Assembly (NCBI GenBank): GCA_002315555.1
Contig: DCHF01000055.1
Location: 145,734 to 209,733 of the forward strand
Direction: 5' to 3'
Length of the DNA stretch: 64,000 nt
Source of the DNA: Lachnospiraceae bacterium UBA1759
GTDB taxonomy: Bacteria > Bacillota > Clostridia > Lachnospirales > Lachnospiraceae
In this document: positions 26,635-36,279 of the stretch, piece by piece
Position numbering within the stretch: the first letter of the stretch is position 1
Layout of the letters: every line of letters starts with the position of its first letter
The notes under the pieces: model-generated
What the model saw: the letters and a program-made list of their open reading frames with translations, nothing else
Database searches by the model: none
Told to the model about the DNA's origin: nothing
Translations under genes and position numbers: made by a program

Positions 26635-28863
26635 ATGAGCAAAGCAAGCGAACACATCGCATATTATAAGAACGAAAACGGACCTGTGATCGGTACCGCC
26701 AAGGAGCGGGTGATCGAGAAAGATGGCTATTATTTTAAGGACATCGATGGCACAGGTGAATATAAAGAATTCGATGACTGGCGCGTTCCCGCGAAGATAA
26801 GAGCGCAGGCCTATGTCAAGCAGCTGACGGTCGCGGAAAAGATCGGCCAGCTGTTTGTGGCAGACTGGAGAATGGGACTTTATCAGAAGGATCCGTCAAA
26901 GCTGGACGAATCCGGTCTTCTGGATGAGGGCGAGGTCAAGAAGGGCAGCAATATCTTTGCGACGCAGGACCTTCCCGGCACCACCGATGGTCTGACCGGC
27001 TGGTTCATCCGTCACTTGATCCTGCGTACCAATCCGAAGCCGAATGAACTTGCGGACTGGCATAATCAGCTGCATTCCGTTGCGGAGGACTGCAAGCACT
27101 TTGTACCGGTACAGACGGTCTCAAACTCCCGGAATGAAAAGGGCGAGATGGTCTTTGGCATGAATGACGCCGCCGGTGTCTTTGCGGAGTGGCCCGGTAC
27201 CCTCGGCATCACAGCGGCGATCAAAGGCGATACCATCGAACTGATCGACGATTTTGCGGATTGTATCCGCCGCGAGTGGAACGCCTGCGGCCTGAGAAAG
27301 GGGTATATGTACATGGCAGACACCATGACCGATCCCAGATGGCAGCGCACCTACGGTACCTTCGGCGAAGATCCGGAATTGATCAGTGCGATCTTTGAGC
27401 GCATGATCCCGATCATTCAGGGCGGTGAGAACGGTGTTGATAGGGATGGCATCGCTATGACGGTGAAGCACTTCCCCGGCGGCGGCGCCCGTGAGAACGG
27501 CTTTGACCCGCACTACAAGATGGGACAGTGGAACGTATACCCGACCGAGGGCTCCCTTGCAAAGTACCACCTGCCGGCGTTCAAGGTTGCGGTGGACAAA
27601 AAAGCCTCCTCGATCATGCCTTACTACGCAAAGCCGGCGGCACAGAAGAGCGCGGCACAGACTACCCTTGGCGGAGCTTCCGTGAAGATGGATCCCTACG
27701 GATTTGCTTTCAACAAGGTCATGATCGATGAGATCCTGCGCGGTGAAATGGGCTTTGGCGGTTACATCAACTCCGACTCCGGTATCATTCACAATATGTG
27801 CTGGGGCGTAGAAGCGCTGGATCCTGCGGAGCGCATCGGCTTTGCGGTCAACTGCGCCGGTGTCGATGTGATCAGCGGCTCCTTTGACATTGAGGCCGCT
27901 TTAGAGGCGTACAACAGAGGAAAGAACGACTACTATGATACGCATCCGGTCCCGGCGGGTTACAAAAAGGAGGATATCATCCTCACGGACGAAGCGTTGG
28001 ACCGTGCAGTTGCGAACACGCTGACTGAGATGTTTGAACTCGGTATGTTTGAGAATCCGTATCGCGATCCGGCAGCGGCTGTGGAGGTCGTATCGACGGC
28101 AAGCGACTGGGCAAATGCTTACAGCGTGCATCAGAAGAGCGTGACGCTTCTCAAGAATAAGGCCGTCCTGCCGCTCACGGCGGAGAAGCTTGCCGGAAAG
28201 AAGGTCTACGTGGAAGCCTTTAAGAAAAAGACGGAGGATGCCGTAAAGGAAACCGCATCTGTACGCGAAACGGCAAAGGCCTACTTCACCCTTACCGATG
28301 ATGTGAACGAAGCGGATATTGCGATCCTGATGGTCAGCCCCTCGAGCGGTGAGTACTTCAGTGCCACTCCCGGTTACCTGGAGCTTGAGATCTGCGAGGG
28401 CAAGGTCGTGCCGAACGTCGATGACGAAGGCAGACCCGTGGCGGAGACCCACGTGGAGACGACTCTTGCGGACTGTGGCAGGCTGAAGGAGATTGCAGCG
28501 ACCGTTCACAAGAACGGCGGCGTTGTTATCAGCAATATCAACTTCACCCTGGCCTGGGAAGTCGGTGCTATCGAGACAGTGTCCGATGCTCTGCTTGCCG
28601 GCTATAACACAGAGCCGAAGGCGACCTTCGATGTCATCGCCGGCGCATTCGCACCGGTCGGCAGGCTTCCGATCACCCTGCCCAAGGACGATTCGGTGCT
28701 CGCGGTCGATGAAAATGGTAAATGTATCAGCCCGAATGATGTGCCCGGATTTGATAAAGACCTTTACATACCGGATAAAATGAAGGATAATAACGGTAAG
28801 GCGTATGCGTACAGAGACGAAGCGGGAAACTACTACGAGTACGGATTCGGCCTGTCGTATTGA
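26635..28863 (+). CDS. GH3 beta-glycosidase
   Basis: Beta-glucosidase or beta-xylosidase family enzyme, 742 residues, no signal peptide, cytoplasmic. It starts at the ATG at 26635 with AAAGAGGG; an upstream ATG (26593) is not favoured. The N-terminal barrel carries KHFPGGGARENGFDPH (substrate-binding Lys-His) and nucleophile Asp381 in NSDSG. The C-terminal alpha/beta sandwich follows from about residue 480, and the protein ends GFGLSY as is usual for the family. SDSG replaces the common SDW. Fourth gene of the glucuronide operon, so it probably trims neutral sugars from the imported oligosaccharide. Confidence 0.9.
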   Translation: MSKASEHIAYYKNENGPVIGTAKERVIEKDGYYFKDIDGTGEYKEFDDWRVPAKIRAQAYVKQLTVAEKIGQLFVADWRMGLYQKDPSKLDESGLLDEGEVKKGSNIFATQDLPGTTDGLTGWFIRHLILRTNPKPNELADWHNQLHSVAEDCKHFVPVQTVSNSRNEKGEMVFGMNDAAGVFAEWPGTLGITAAIKGDTIELIDDFADCIRREWNACGLRKGYMYMADTMTDPRWQRTYGTFGEDPELISAIFERMIPIIQGGENGVDRDGIAMTVKHFPGGGARENGFDPHYKMGQWNVYPTEGSLAKYHLPAFKVAVDKKASSIMPYYAKPAAQKSAAQTTLGGASVKMDPYGFAFNKVMIDEILRGEMGFGGYINSDSGIIHNMCWGVEALDPAERIGFAVNCAGVDVISGSFDIEAALEAYNRGKNDYYDTHPVPAGYKKEDIILTDEALDRAVANTLTEMFELGMFENPYRDPAAAVEVVSTASDWANAYSVHQKSVTLLKNKAVLPLTAEKLAGKKVYVEAFKKKTEDAVKETASVRETAKAYFTLTDDVNEADIAILMVSPSSGEYFSATPGYLELEICEGKVVPNVDDEGRPVAETHVETTLADCGRLKEIAATVHKNGGVVISNINFTLAWEVGAIETVSDALLAGYNTEPKATFDVIAGAFAPVGRLPITLPKDDSVLAVDENGKCISPNDVPGFDKDLYIPDKMKDNNGKAYAYRDEAGNYYEYGFGLSY

Positions 28864-28885
28864 ATGGTTTTAGGAGGATAAATAT

Positions 28886-29977
28886 ATGCCTATGCAAATG
28901 GGATGGCGCTGGTACGGGGAAGGAAATGACCCGGTCAGCCTGAGTGACATTAAGCAGATCCCCGGCGTGACGAGCATCGTCTGGGCGCTTCATGACAAGA
29001 TGCCCGGTGAAGTCTGGGAGGTCGAGGAGATCGCCAAGGTCAAGGCTCAGCTCGATGAGTACGGCTTCAACATGGATGTCGTTGAGTCCGTAAACGTACA
29101 TGATGATATCAAGATCGGTCTCCCGACCAGAGACAAGCATATTGAAGCTTACAAGCAGACCATCCGCAATTTGTCACAGTTCGGCGTTAAGGTCATCTGC
29201 TATAACTTTATGCCGATCTTTGACTGGACCCGCTCCGATCTGTTCCACCCGGTCGGCGACGGTTCCACTGCATTGTTCTACCAGAAGGACATGATCCAGG
29301 ACGATTACAAGTCCATGGCGCAGTATATTCTCGATTTCACCGAGAAATACAACATGACCTTCCCGGGCTGGGAGCCGGAACGTATGGCAAAGCTGGATGA
29401 ATTATTCAAGGCTTATGCGCCCGTTACGAAGGAAGTGCTGTGGGAGAATCTGAAGTATTTCCTGGAGGCGATCATGCCCACCTGCCGCGAGTGCGATATC
29501 AAGATGGCCATTCATCAGGACGACCCGCCGTGGGATATCTTCGGTCTGCCGAGACTGCTCGTGGATGCGGAGTCCATCGACCGTTTCCTGTCCATGGTCG
29601 ATGATCCGTACAACTGTCTGACCCTGTGCTCCGGTTCCATGAACGCGAACCCGGAGAACAATGTTGCATCCATCATTCGCAAGCACTGCGACCGCATTGC
29701 ATTCGCGCATGTCCGCAACGTCCGTCACTTTGAGAACGGCGACTTCATCGAGGCTGCTCACCGCGACTGCTGCGGCGATACCGGTATCATCGAGATCCTG
29801 CGCGCTTATCACGACTGCGGCTTTGAAGGCTACATCCGTCCGGACCACGGACGTCAGCTTTGGGAGGAAGGCCCCGGTTCCTGTCGCCCCGGTTACGGCA
29901 AGTATGACCGTGCACTGGGCATTCAGTACATGCTGGGCGTCTGGGATCTTCTGGACAGACTGGATTCGGAGAAATAA
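28886..29977 (+). CDS. uxuA: Mannonate dehydratase
   Basis: Dehydrates D-mannonate to 2-keto-3-deoxygluconate, the last step before KDG phosphorylation in glucuronate breakdown. It is 363 residues, the usual length. The family N-terminus MGWRWYGEGNDPVSL is clear, as are MAIHQDDPP and FAHVRNVR, which hold metal and active-site His residues, and YIRPDHGRQLW near the end. It starts after TAGGAGG. It is followed 26 bases later by uxuB. Confidence 0.95.
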   Translation: MPMQMGWRWYGEGNDPVSLSDIKQIPGVTSIVWALHDKMPGEVWEVEEIAKVKAQLDEYGFNMDVVESVNVHDDIKIGLPTRDKHIEAYKQTIRNLSQFGVKVICYNFMPIFDWTRSDLFHPVGDGSTALFYQKDMIQDDYKSMAQYILDFTEKYNMTFPGWEPERMAKLDELFKAYAPVTKEVLWENLKYFLEAIMPTCRECDIKMAIHQDDPPWDIFGLPRLLVDAESIDRFLSMVDDPYNCLTLCSGSMNANPENNVASIIRKHCDRIAFAHVRNVRHFENGDFIEAAHRDCCGDTGIIEILRAYHDCGFEGYIRPDHGRQLWEEGPGSCRPGYGKYDRALGIQYMLGVWDLLDRLDSEK

Positions 29978-30003
29978 AAATTATTATTCATGGAGAAAAA
30001 GCT

Positions 30004-31587
30004 ATGAAATTAACTGATATTAAGAACGGCGCTTCTGCAGAATGGGCAGAGAAAGGCTATGAGCTTCCCAAGTATGATATTGAAGCGGTCAAGAAGGCCA
30101 CACACGATGCTCCCACCTGGGTCCACTTCGGTGCCGGCAATATCTTCCGTGCATTCCCGGCGGCGGTCATCAACGAAGTCCTGAACAGCGGCAAGTACGA
30201 CAAGGGCGTGATCGTTGCGGAGAGCTTTGACTACGAGATCATCGACAAGGCATACCGTCCGTACGACAACTTAAGCCTGTTAGTTTGCCTGCAGTCCACC
30301 GGTACCATTGAAAAGAAGGTGATCGCCTCCGTCACGGAGAGCCTGAAGGCGGATTATTCCTTCGGCGAGGACTGGGCAAGACTGGTCGAGATCTTTGCAA
30401 ACCCGAGCCTGCAGATGGTATCCTTCACCATCACTGAGAAGGGCTACGGTGTCGCACCTGCGGACCTTGAAAGAGGTCTGACTCCGGTCTTTGCGATGGG
30501 TAAGGTTGCAGTCCTCCTGTACGAGCGTTTTAAGGCCGGCGCGTATCCGTTGACTTTACAGAGCATGGATAACTGTTCCCATAACGGCGACAAGGTGAAG
30601 GACGGCGTCCTCGCTTATGCCGGGAAGTGGGCAGAAGAAGGTCTTGTTCCGGCAGAGTTCGTTGCGTATGTCACGGACGCTTCCAAGGTCACCTATCCCT
30701 GGTCCATGATCGATAAGATCACCCCGAGACCGGACGCACTCGTTCAGAAGATGCTGGAAGAGGACGGCTTCGAGGATAACTATACGATCATCACCGGAAG
30801 AAATACCTACACCGCACCCTTCGTTAACGCGGAAGAGACCGAGTACCTCGTCATCGAGGATAACTACACGAACGGTCGTCCGCCGTTTGAACTCGGCGGA
30901 GTGATGTACGCAGCAAGAGAGACGGTCGATAAGGTCGAGAAGATGAAGGTATGCACCTGCCTGAACCCGCTTCATACCGCAATGTCCATCTACGGCTGCA
31001 TGCTCGGCTACACCCTGATCTCCGATGAAATGAAGGATGAGGATATCCGCGGTTTTATTACGAAGATCGGCTACATCGAGGCTATGCCCGTAGTTGTCGA
31101 TCCGGGTGTATTAAAGCCGGCTGATTTCATCGACGCGGTTCTGAATCGCAGACTGCCGAATCCCTTCATGCCGGATGCTCCGCAGCGTATTGCGACAGAC
31201 ACCTCGCAGAAGCTCGGCATTCGCTTCGGCGAAACGATCAAGGCTTATGAAGAGAAGGGCCTGAACAAGGACGAACTGGTGCTGATCCCGTTGGTTCTTG
31301 CAGGCTATGCCCGTTACATCAAGGGCATCGATGATGAGGGCAATGCATTTGCACCGTCCGCGGATCCGCTTTTTGCGGAACTGCAGGAGATCGTCGCACC
31401 GCTCAAGGTCGAAGACTGCGAGCAGGACTTCAGCGTACTGAAGGCTCTTTACAGTCGTGCCGATATCTTTGGCGTGGACCTTTACGCGGTCGGCCTCGGC
31501 GAGAAGATCGAAGGCATGGTGAAGGAACTTTACGCAGGCCCGGGTGCCGTACGTGCGACCCTTCACAAATATGTGAGTGAGAGATGA
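30004..31587 (+). CDS. uxuB: D-mannonate oxidoreductase (fructuronate reductase)
   Basis: Reduces fructuronate to mannonate with NADH; polyol-specific long-chain dehydrogenase family. It is 527 residues. The N-terminal Rossmann domain shows HFGAGNIFRAF at about 40-50, and the catalytic domain contains KVCTCLNPLHTA, a family patch with the substrate His. It starts after GGAGAAAAAGC. Last gene of the operon, ended by a very strong terminator. The glucuronate isomerase UxaC expected upstream in the pathway is not in the window. Confidence 0.93.
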   Translation: MKLTDIKNGASAEWAEKGYELPKYDIEAVKKATHDAPTWVHFGAGNIFRAFPAAVINEVLNSGKYDKGVIVAESFDYEIIDKAYRPYDNLSLLVCLQSTGTIEKKVIASVTESLKADYSFGEDWARLVEIFANPSLQMVSFTITEKGYGVAPADLERGLTPVFAMGKVAVLLYERFKAGAYPLTLQSMDNCSHNGDKVKDGVLAYAGKWAEEGLVPAEFVAYVTDASKVTYPWSMIDKITPRPDALVQKMLEEDGFEDNYTIITGRNTYTAPFVNAEETEYLVIEDNYTNGRPPFELGGVMYAARETVDKVEKMKVCTCLNPLHTAMSIYGCMLGYTLISDEMKDEDIRGFITKIGYIEAMPVVVDPGVLKPADFIDAVLNRRLPNPFMPDAPQRIATDTSQKLGIRFGETIKAYEEKGLNKDELVLIPLVLAGYARYIKGIDDEGNAFAPSADPLFAELQEIVAPLKVEDCEQDFSVLKALYSRADIFGVDLYAVGLGEKIEGMVKELYAGPGAVRATLHKYVSER

Positions 31588-31643
31588 TCTGAATTCCTGC
31601 ATCAGCGGGAGTATTGAAGGTCATTTCGTCATCTGAAGATAAT

Positions 31644-31678
31644 AAGAACCCCCGTGTCAGTGTGACACGGGGGTTCTT
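31644..31678. terminator. Strong bidirectional terminator
   Basis: A perfect 16-bp stem, AAGAACCCCCGTGTCA with its reverse complement, and a 3-base loop. It closes the uxu operon and the convergent isomerase gene, whose stop is only a few bases away. Confidence 0.9.
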
Positions 31679-31679
31679 G

Positions 31680-32495
31680 TTATATGCGGTTCTTTCTCAG
31701 ATACTCTCGTGAAAGTCTTGCGGATTCAAAGGTGTTGATCCATTCGCAGCCCACCGGAAGTCCGGCGCAGATAACACCCCGGAAGCCGATCTCACGGAGC
31801 CCTGCGATGAATCCCTGCAGGTCCACGGTTCCGAGTCCCAGCGGCACCCAGCTCATGCCGCGTCCGCGCCAGGCGAGGTTGGGATCCAGATCCTTGATAT
31901 GGATGTACTGCACGCGGTCCCGGTAATCCCGGAGAAGTGCTACTGCGTCCACGCCGGAGACCACGCTGTGACCGCAGTCCACACAGAGCTTGACGCTGTC
32001 CGGATCGGTGAGTTCCATCAGAAGATCCGTTTCGCCTCTGCGGCTGATGGGGGTATAGGAGTGCGGGTTATGAAGAAGTACGACGCCCAGTTCCTTCGCA
32101 TATGCACCGACCTCATTCAGGATCACCGCCTCGCGCCGGACCTCCTCCTCGTCAATGGGCGTATCGAGCCCGGTCTCACCGGGCCAGTTCGGGCTGGCGG
32201 CGATCATGTAGGAACCGCCCATCGCCCGGATGTAACGGATGCTCTCCTTCAGCGCTTCCGTTCCTTCATCGATGTTTGCGTACAGCCCCACAAGCTTTGT
32301 TCCGTAACGCGCACAAAGCTCCTTCACCTCTTCCGCCGTGAAAAAACGCTGCACGAACGTCCAGTTTTCCAGCACATCGTACCCCAGATAAGAGATCTCT
32401 TTGACACTCACTTCAAACGCTTTGCGGAAGCCTTCGCGATCATCGCGGTCCGCGTATTCCTTCACCCACATCCAGCCGGTATAAGCAGTAATCAT
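31680..32495 (-). CDS. Sugar phosphate isomerase/epimerase-like TIM barrel
   Basis: Xylose isomerase-like TIM barrel, 271 residues, presumed to isomerise or epimerise a sugar or inositol derivative. Recognisable: CVDCGH (metal Asp, about residues 172-177) and YIHIKD (metal His). The usual Glu in the second strand is replaced by VLLHNPHSY, and the usual C-terminal Glu (as in VVEQD) is replaced by VICAGLPVG, so two of four expected metal ligands are absent. It may be a different enzyme or a non-catalytic protein. CAGGAGG precedes the ATG. Divergent from GH51. Confidence 0.75.
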   Translation of the reverse strand: MITAYTGWMWVKEYADRDDREGFRKAFEVSVKEISYLGYDVLENWTFVQRFFTAEEVKELCARYGTKLVGLYANIDEGTEALKESIRYIRAMGGSYMIAASPNWPGETGLDTPIDEEEVRREAVILNEVGAYAKELGVVLLHNPHSYTPISRRGETDLLMELTDPDSVKLCVDCGHSVVSGVDAVALLRDYRDRVQYIHIKDLDPNLAWRGRGMSWVPLGLGTVDLQGFIAGLREIGFRGVICAGLPVGCEWINTFESARLSREYLRKNRI

Positions 32496-32542
32496 TTTTG
32501 TTCCTCCTGTGATTGATTTCGGAACGCATATCAGTTATTTTT

Positions 32543-32551
32543 ATTATAACA
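32543..32551 (-). promoter_or_regulatory. Extended minus-10 promoter of the TIM-barrel gene
   Basis: Minus strand TGTTATAAT about 50 bases before the start codon; the minus-35 region (ATACTT, 16 bases away) is weak. Confidence 0.5.
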
Positions 32552-32560
32552 GAAAGCATT

Positions 32561-32576
32561 CCCGAAGTATATCGGG
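32561..32576. promoter_or_regulatory. Dyad between isomerase-like and GH51 genes
   Basis: CCCGA, six bases, TCGGG in the divergent region, overlapping the weak minus-35 of the leftward promoter. Candidate operator. Confidence 0.35.
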
Positions 32577-32615
32577 TTCAAAGTAATTACGGGAGTATTT
32601 TACAGGGAGGCAGCA

Positions 32616-34739
32616 GTGAAAATGCATCGGGAGGAAGCGGCATTTTTTGACGAACATGTACTGAAGATCACGGACCGGACGCTTGCGGACACCCCGGTCA
32701 GTCCGATGCTGTGCGGTAATTTCATCGAGGTTGGATTCGGCTATCAGGTGGAGAGCATGTGGACGGAAATGCTGTTCAACCGGAGCTTTGAGAAGGTGTT
32801 CCCGATCACGTATATGACGCATGCCTGGTTCAAGGGCAACGATCTGAGACTCGGACCGGACTGGTCCGTGGAGGAGTGGTATCACAATGCGTACGAGCAC
32901 AGCCGGTGGTACGCGTTCCCGGGAAAGGACGCAGCGCCCGCCATCACGCCCGATGCTACCTACCTGATCGAGCAGACGCCTCTTTACAGCCTCCGCCTCA
33001 TACAGAAGGAGGGCGGGGTACACGGAACGCATTGTCTGGTGATCGATAATTTCGACGACCGTCCGGCGGGCGTTGCTCAGGACGGCAAGCGGATCCGCGC
33101 CGGCCGGAATTATCGCTTTTCCGGTTATTTCCGGGCAATCGATGCACCTGCGACCGCGGAGCTTTGCATGTACGAGACTCAGAACGCGCCGGACTGCGCG
33201 CCGTTTGTCCGGATGTCCCTCGGGACGATCGGCACGGAAGGCGGATTCAAGGAAGCGGTCTTTTCTTCCGGCGATTATGAAGGCGAGGCGACTTTTGCGA
33301 TCCTTGTGCCGGGCGGCTCCAAGGTGGAGATCGATGCCTTTTCGCTCATGCCCACGGACTCCGCGGACGGTTGGCGACCGGATGTGATCGACGCCATAAA
33401 GGAACTGAAGCCCTCGGTGCTTCGCTTCCCGGGAGGAAACTTTGGCTCCTTTCATCGCTGGACGGATGCCATTGGCCCCCAAAACACACGAACGATCGAG
33501 CCCAGCATCATGTGGGGCGATCTCAACTATAATGATGTCGGCACGGACGAGTTCCTTTCGCTTTGTGAGATGACCGGCGCCGCGCCGATGCTTCTTGTCA
33601 ACATGTACCATCCGCGAAAGCGTTATCATTTCCAGTCCTTCCCGGAGATCACGGCATACGGCGGCCTGCAGCGGCACGGTCAGGAACTGACGCATGTGCT
33701 GGATAAGGAGGAAGGCATCGAGACGGCTCGGAAATGGGTCGAATACTGTAACGGCGATGCTTCCACGCCGATGGGACAGCTGCGCGCGGAAAACGGTCAT
33801 CCGGCCCCGTACGGCGTCCGCTATTGGGAAATGGATAACGAGCCCTGGCGCTGGTTCACGCCGGGAGAGTACGCGGAGTACGTCCGCCGGTATGCCGGGG
33901 CTATGCGTTCCGTTGACCCGGAAATCAAGATCGGAATTTGCTCGTATCACACATTCAGCGATGTGATCGAGGAGATTCTGGAGCTCTGCGGCGACTGTGT
34001 GGATTTCATCGCGGACCGCATGTGCGAGCCGTACAATATCAAGCGGAAGACGACCATCGTTCAAAAATACAATGAGACGCACAAGAACAGGATCACCTAT
34101 ACGGATACCGAGGCGCTGCAGAACCGGCCGCTGACGCTTGCACCGTTTACGGCTGCGTATTACGAAGAGAACGGAATCGACTTCTGCACGAGCCGGCGAA
34201 CCTGGATCTACGCCCTGACGATGGCGGGCAACCTTCTGCACTACGAGCGCTACGGAAGCCTTGTCGGATTTATGTGCTTCAATAACCTCTGCAATACGGC
34301 GGGGCAGTCCTGCATCGAGGTCTCCAAGGAGGAGACTGTCTTCAGCGCCGCAGGTCTTCTGATGAAGCAGATGGCGCATACACAGGCGGCGTGGCCCGTG
34401 GAGATCGAGGACTACGAACCGGACAGCTTGAGAAGCATTGAAGTCCAGGCGGCGTATACCATCGACCGGAAGGGGCTGGTGCTGAATCTGGTCAATAAAT
34501 GTGACGTGGATACGGAAATAACGCTGGATCTAAGCGAGGTGCTGAAGGTGATCGGCCCTGCGGATCCTTCCCGCATGCATGCTTCACGCGTAACTCTTTA
34601 CGCGGAGAACGGCGCCGTTCAGGAGACCATAAAGAACCACGGAAACATACGTGAGGAGCGGGAAGAGACGGAGACGGACGCCACGGGGCCGGTACGCTTC
34701 AGTTGCCCCGCATTCAGCTTCAGTGAGATCGTTATGTGA
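32616..34739 (+). CDS. GH51 alpha-L-arabinofuranosidase-like
   Basis: Removes alpha-L-arabinofuranose from arabinoxylan or arabinan oligosaccharides, 707 residues. The GTG at 32616 lies 5 bases after GGGAGG; an ATG at 32622 is the alternative. A beta-sandwich region covers about 60-245. The TIM barrel has LRFPGGNF, acid/base Glu409 in MDNEPW and nucleophile Glu499 in YTDTEA, then a C-terminal beta domain. The length is above the 500-residue short GH51 type and matches the longer type. No signal peptide. Followed 95 bases later by an FAD oxidoreductase. Confidence 0.87.
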   Translation: MKMHREEAAFFDEHVLKITDRTLADTPVSPMLCGNFIEVGFGYQVESMWTEMLFNRSFEKVFPITYMTHAWFKGNDLRLGPDWSVEEWYHNAYEHSRWYAFPGKDAAPAITPDATYLIEQTPLYSLRLIQKEGGVHGTHCLVIDNFDDRPAGVAQDGKRIRAGRNYRFSGYFRAIDAPATAELCMYETQNAPDCAPFVRMSLGTIGTEGGFKEAVFSSGDYEGEATFAILVPGGSKVEIDAFSLMPTDSADGWRPDVIDAIKELKPSVLRFPGGNFGSFHRWTDAIGPQNTRTIEPSIMWGDLNYNDVGTDEFLSLCEMTGAAPMLLVNMYHPRKRYHFQSFPEITAYGGLQRHGQELTHVLDKEEGIETARKWVEYCNGDASTPMGQLRAENGHPAPYGVRYWEMDNEPWRWFTPGEYAEYVRRYAGAMRSVDPEIKIGICSYHTFSDVIEEILELCGDCVDFIADRMCEPYNIKRKTTIVQKYNETHKNRITYTDTEALQNRPLTLAPFTAAYYEENGIDFCTSRRTWIYALTMAGNLLHYERYGSLVGFMCFNNLCNTAGQSCIEVSKEETVFSAAGLLMKQMAHTQAAWPVEIEDYEPDSLRSIEVQAAYTIDRKGLVLNLVNKCDVDTEITLDLSEVLKVIGPADPSRMHASRVTLYAENGAVQETIKNHGNIREEREETETDATGPVRFSCPAFSFSEIVM

Positions 34740-34834
34740 GTTATGACAAATCGGAACCCGGATCCGGCAAGATCATTTTGTGTGGAGCGGTGATCGGGAA
34801 ACGGGGCATTTAACACCCCCGGAAAGGACAGAAG

Positions 34835-36187
34835 ATGAGACACATTACGGAAGAAAAGATCTGGGATTGTATCGTGGCGGGCTCCGGTCCCGCGGGAATC
34901 GGTGCGGCGGTGGCTTGCGCGCGCATGGGTGCTGAGGTTTTGATGCTGGAAGCTGCAGGACAGCCCGGCGGCACGATCTGTGCGGTCCCGTTTATGCCGG
35001 TCAACCGTTTGCGGCTTCGGAAGGAGCTGCGTTCCGAGGTTCACGAGGCCTTTGTGGAGAGCCTTCTGAGCTTTGGCAGTGAAGGTTGTTATCCGGGTCC
35101 CGAGGACGATGTCAACGGCGACGGCTTCTGCCCGCAGCCGGAATTTGCGGAGCTTGCAATTTACCGGCTGGCGGAAAGGGAGGGCATCACGCTCCGGCTG
35201 TTTTCTCCGGTGGTCGATGCCGTGACCCGGGACCGCAGGATCCGCGAGATCATTGTACGTGAAAAGCGCGGTATGGTCCATTACAGCGCAAAACTGTTCA
35301 TTGACGCGACCGGAGACGGCGACCTTGCGGCTGCCGCAGGCTGCGATTTTTGGGAAGGAAAGTCCGAAGAAGCGGCGGATCCGTCCGTTGCAATGCATGC
35401 GAATTTCATGCTCCGGACGCAGAATGTCGAGGAACAGGCCATCCATATGCCCATCACGCTGGGATTCTCGTTAGTGGGAATCGAGGCGGAGCCGTTCTTC
35501 AAGTGGATGGACGGGAACATCGGCACCTTCAAGGAAATTCTGAAGAAAGAGGATGAAAAGGGACGATATGTGGCGGCGTGGTATGCCTTCAACCGCGGAA
35601 CCGCGCCCGGTATCATGGGTGTCAATAACGGCGCATGGGTCCGGCAGGCGCTCACTACGAGCGGCCTGAATTCCGCAGACCTGACAGCGGCACGGAAAAA
35701 CGGTGTACAGCTTGCGGCGGATCTTGCGGCGATCCTTCGTGAGAACAATATCCCCGGATGCGAGCACTGTGCGCTGGACCGCGTGGGCGGGATCCTCGGC
35801 GTGCGGGATACAAGACGGATCGAGGGCGATTACGTGCTGACCTTTGCGGATTCGCAGAAGTCCGCGGAGTTTGAGGATACCATCGCCCGGAAATACGGCG
35901 CGATCGACGCGAACCAGCTGTTCATGGGCAAGATGGATTCGGGCTTTTCCTACCCTTACCGTTCTTTGCTGCCTGCAGCCATCGACAATCTGCTTCTTGC
36001 GGGACGGTGCGGCTCGGCGACATTCCTCGGCCACTCTGCCGGTAAGAGTATGGGTAATATGATGGAGCTCGGCTGCGCCGCAGGTGCCGCCGCGGGGCTC
36101 TGCATCAAGAACGGGAACGATCCGCGGGAACTGGACATTCGGGTCCTTCGGGAGACGCTGGTTCGGGTCTTTAAAGTAAAATTGTGA
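34835..36187 (+). CDS. FAD-dependent oxidoreductase (PF12831-like)
   Basis: Flavoprotein of unknown substrate, 450 residues. The N-terminal dinucleotide fold AGSGPAGIGAA at about 15-25 is followed by the acidic end of strand 2 (LMLEAAGQPGG). A second FAD contact, LFIDATGDGDLAAAAG, is at about 155-170, and the C-terminal LLLAGRCGSATFLGHSAGKS is typical of the family often found in sugar-catabolic loci. It follows GH51 on the same strand and may oxidise a sugar or sugar acid, which is an inference from position only. GGAAAGG site upstream. Confidence 0.8.
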   Translation: MRHITEEKIWDCIVAGSGPAGIGAAVACARMGAEVLMLEAAGQPGGTICAVPFMPVNRLRLRKELRSEVHEAFVESLLSFGSEGCYPGPEDDVNGDGFCPQPEFAELAIYRLAEREGITLRLFSPVVDAVTRDRRIREIIVREKRGMVHYSAKLFIDATGDGDLAAAAGCDFWEGKSEEAADPSVAMHANFMLRTQNVEEQAIHMPITLGFSLVGIEAEPFFKWMDGNIGTFKEILKKEDEKGRYVAAWYAFNRGTAPGIMGVNNGAWVRQALTTSGLNSADLTAARKNGVQLAADLAAILRENNIPGCEHCALDRVGGILGVRDTRRIEGDYVLTFADSQKSAEFEDTIARKYGAIDANQLFMGKMDSGFSYPYRSLLPAAIDNLLLAGRCGSATFLGHSAGKSMGNMMELGCAAGAAAGLCIKNGNDPRELDIRVLRETLVRVFKVKL

Positions 36188-36279
36188 AACGTGAATAGAA
36201 CTGTAAGAGACAGCAGGGCTTTTTATTTGAGATTCGTGCTTTTTGTTAAGCACTTCGAAGGCTGATCATGCAGAAAATG

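Noticed and set aside
32544..34379. 611-residue minus-strand ORF
   Set aside because: Fully antisense to the GH51 gene, Arg/His/Val-rich composition without motifs; a GC-driven shadow frame.
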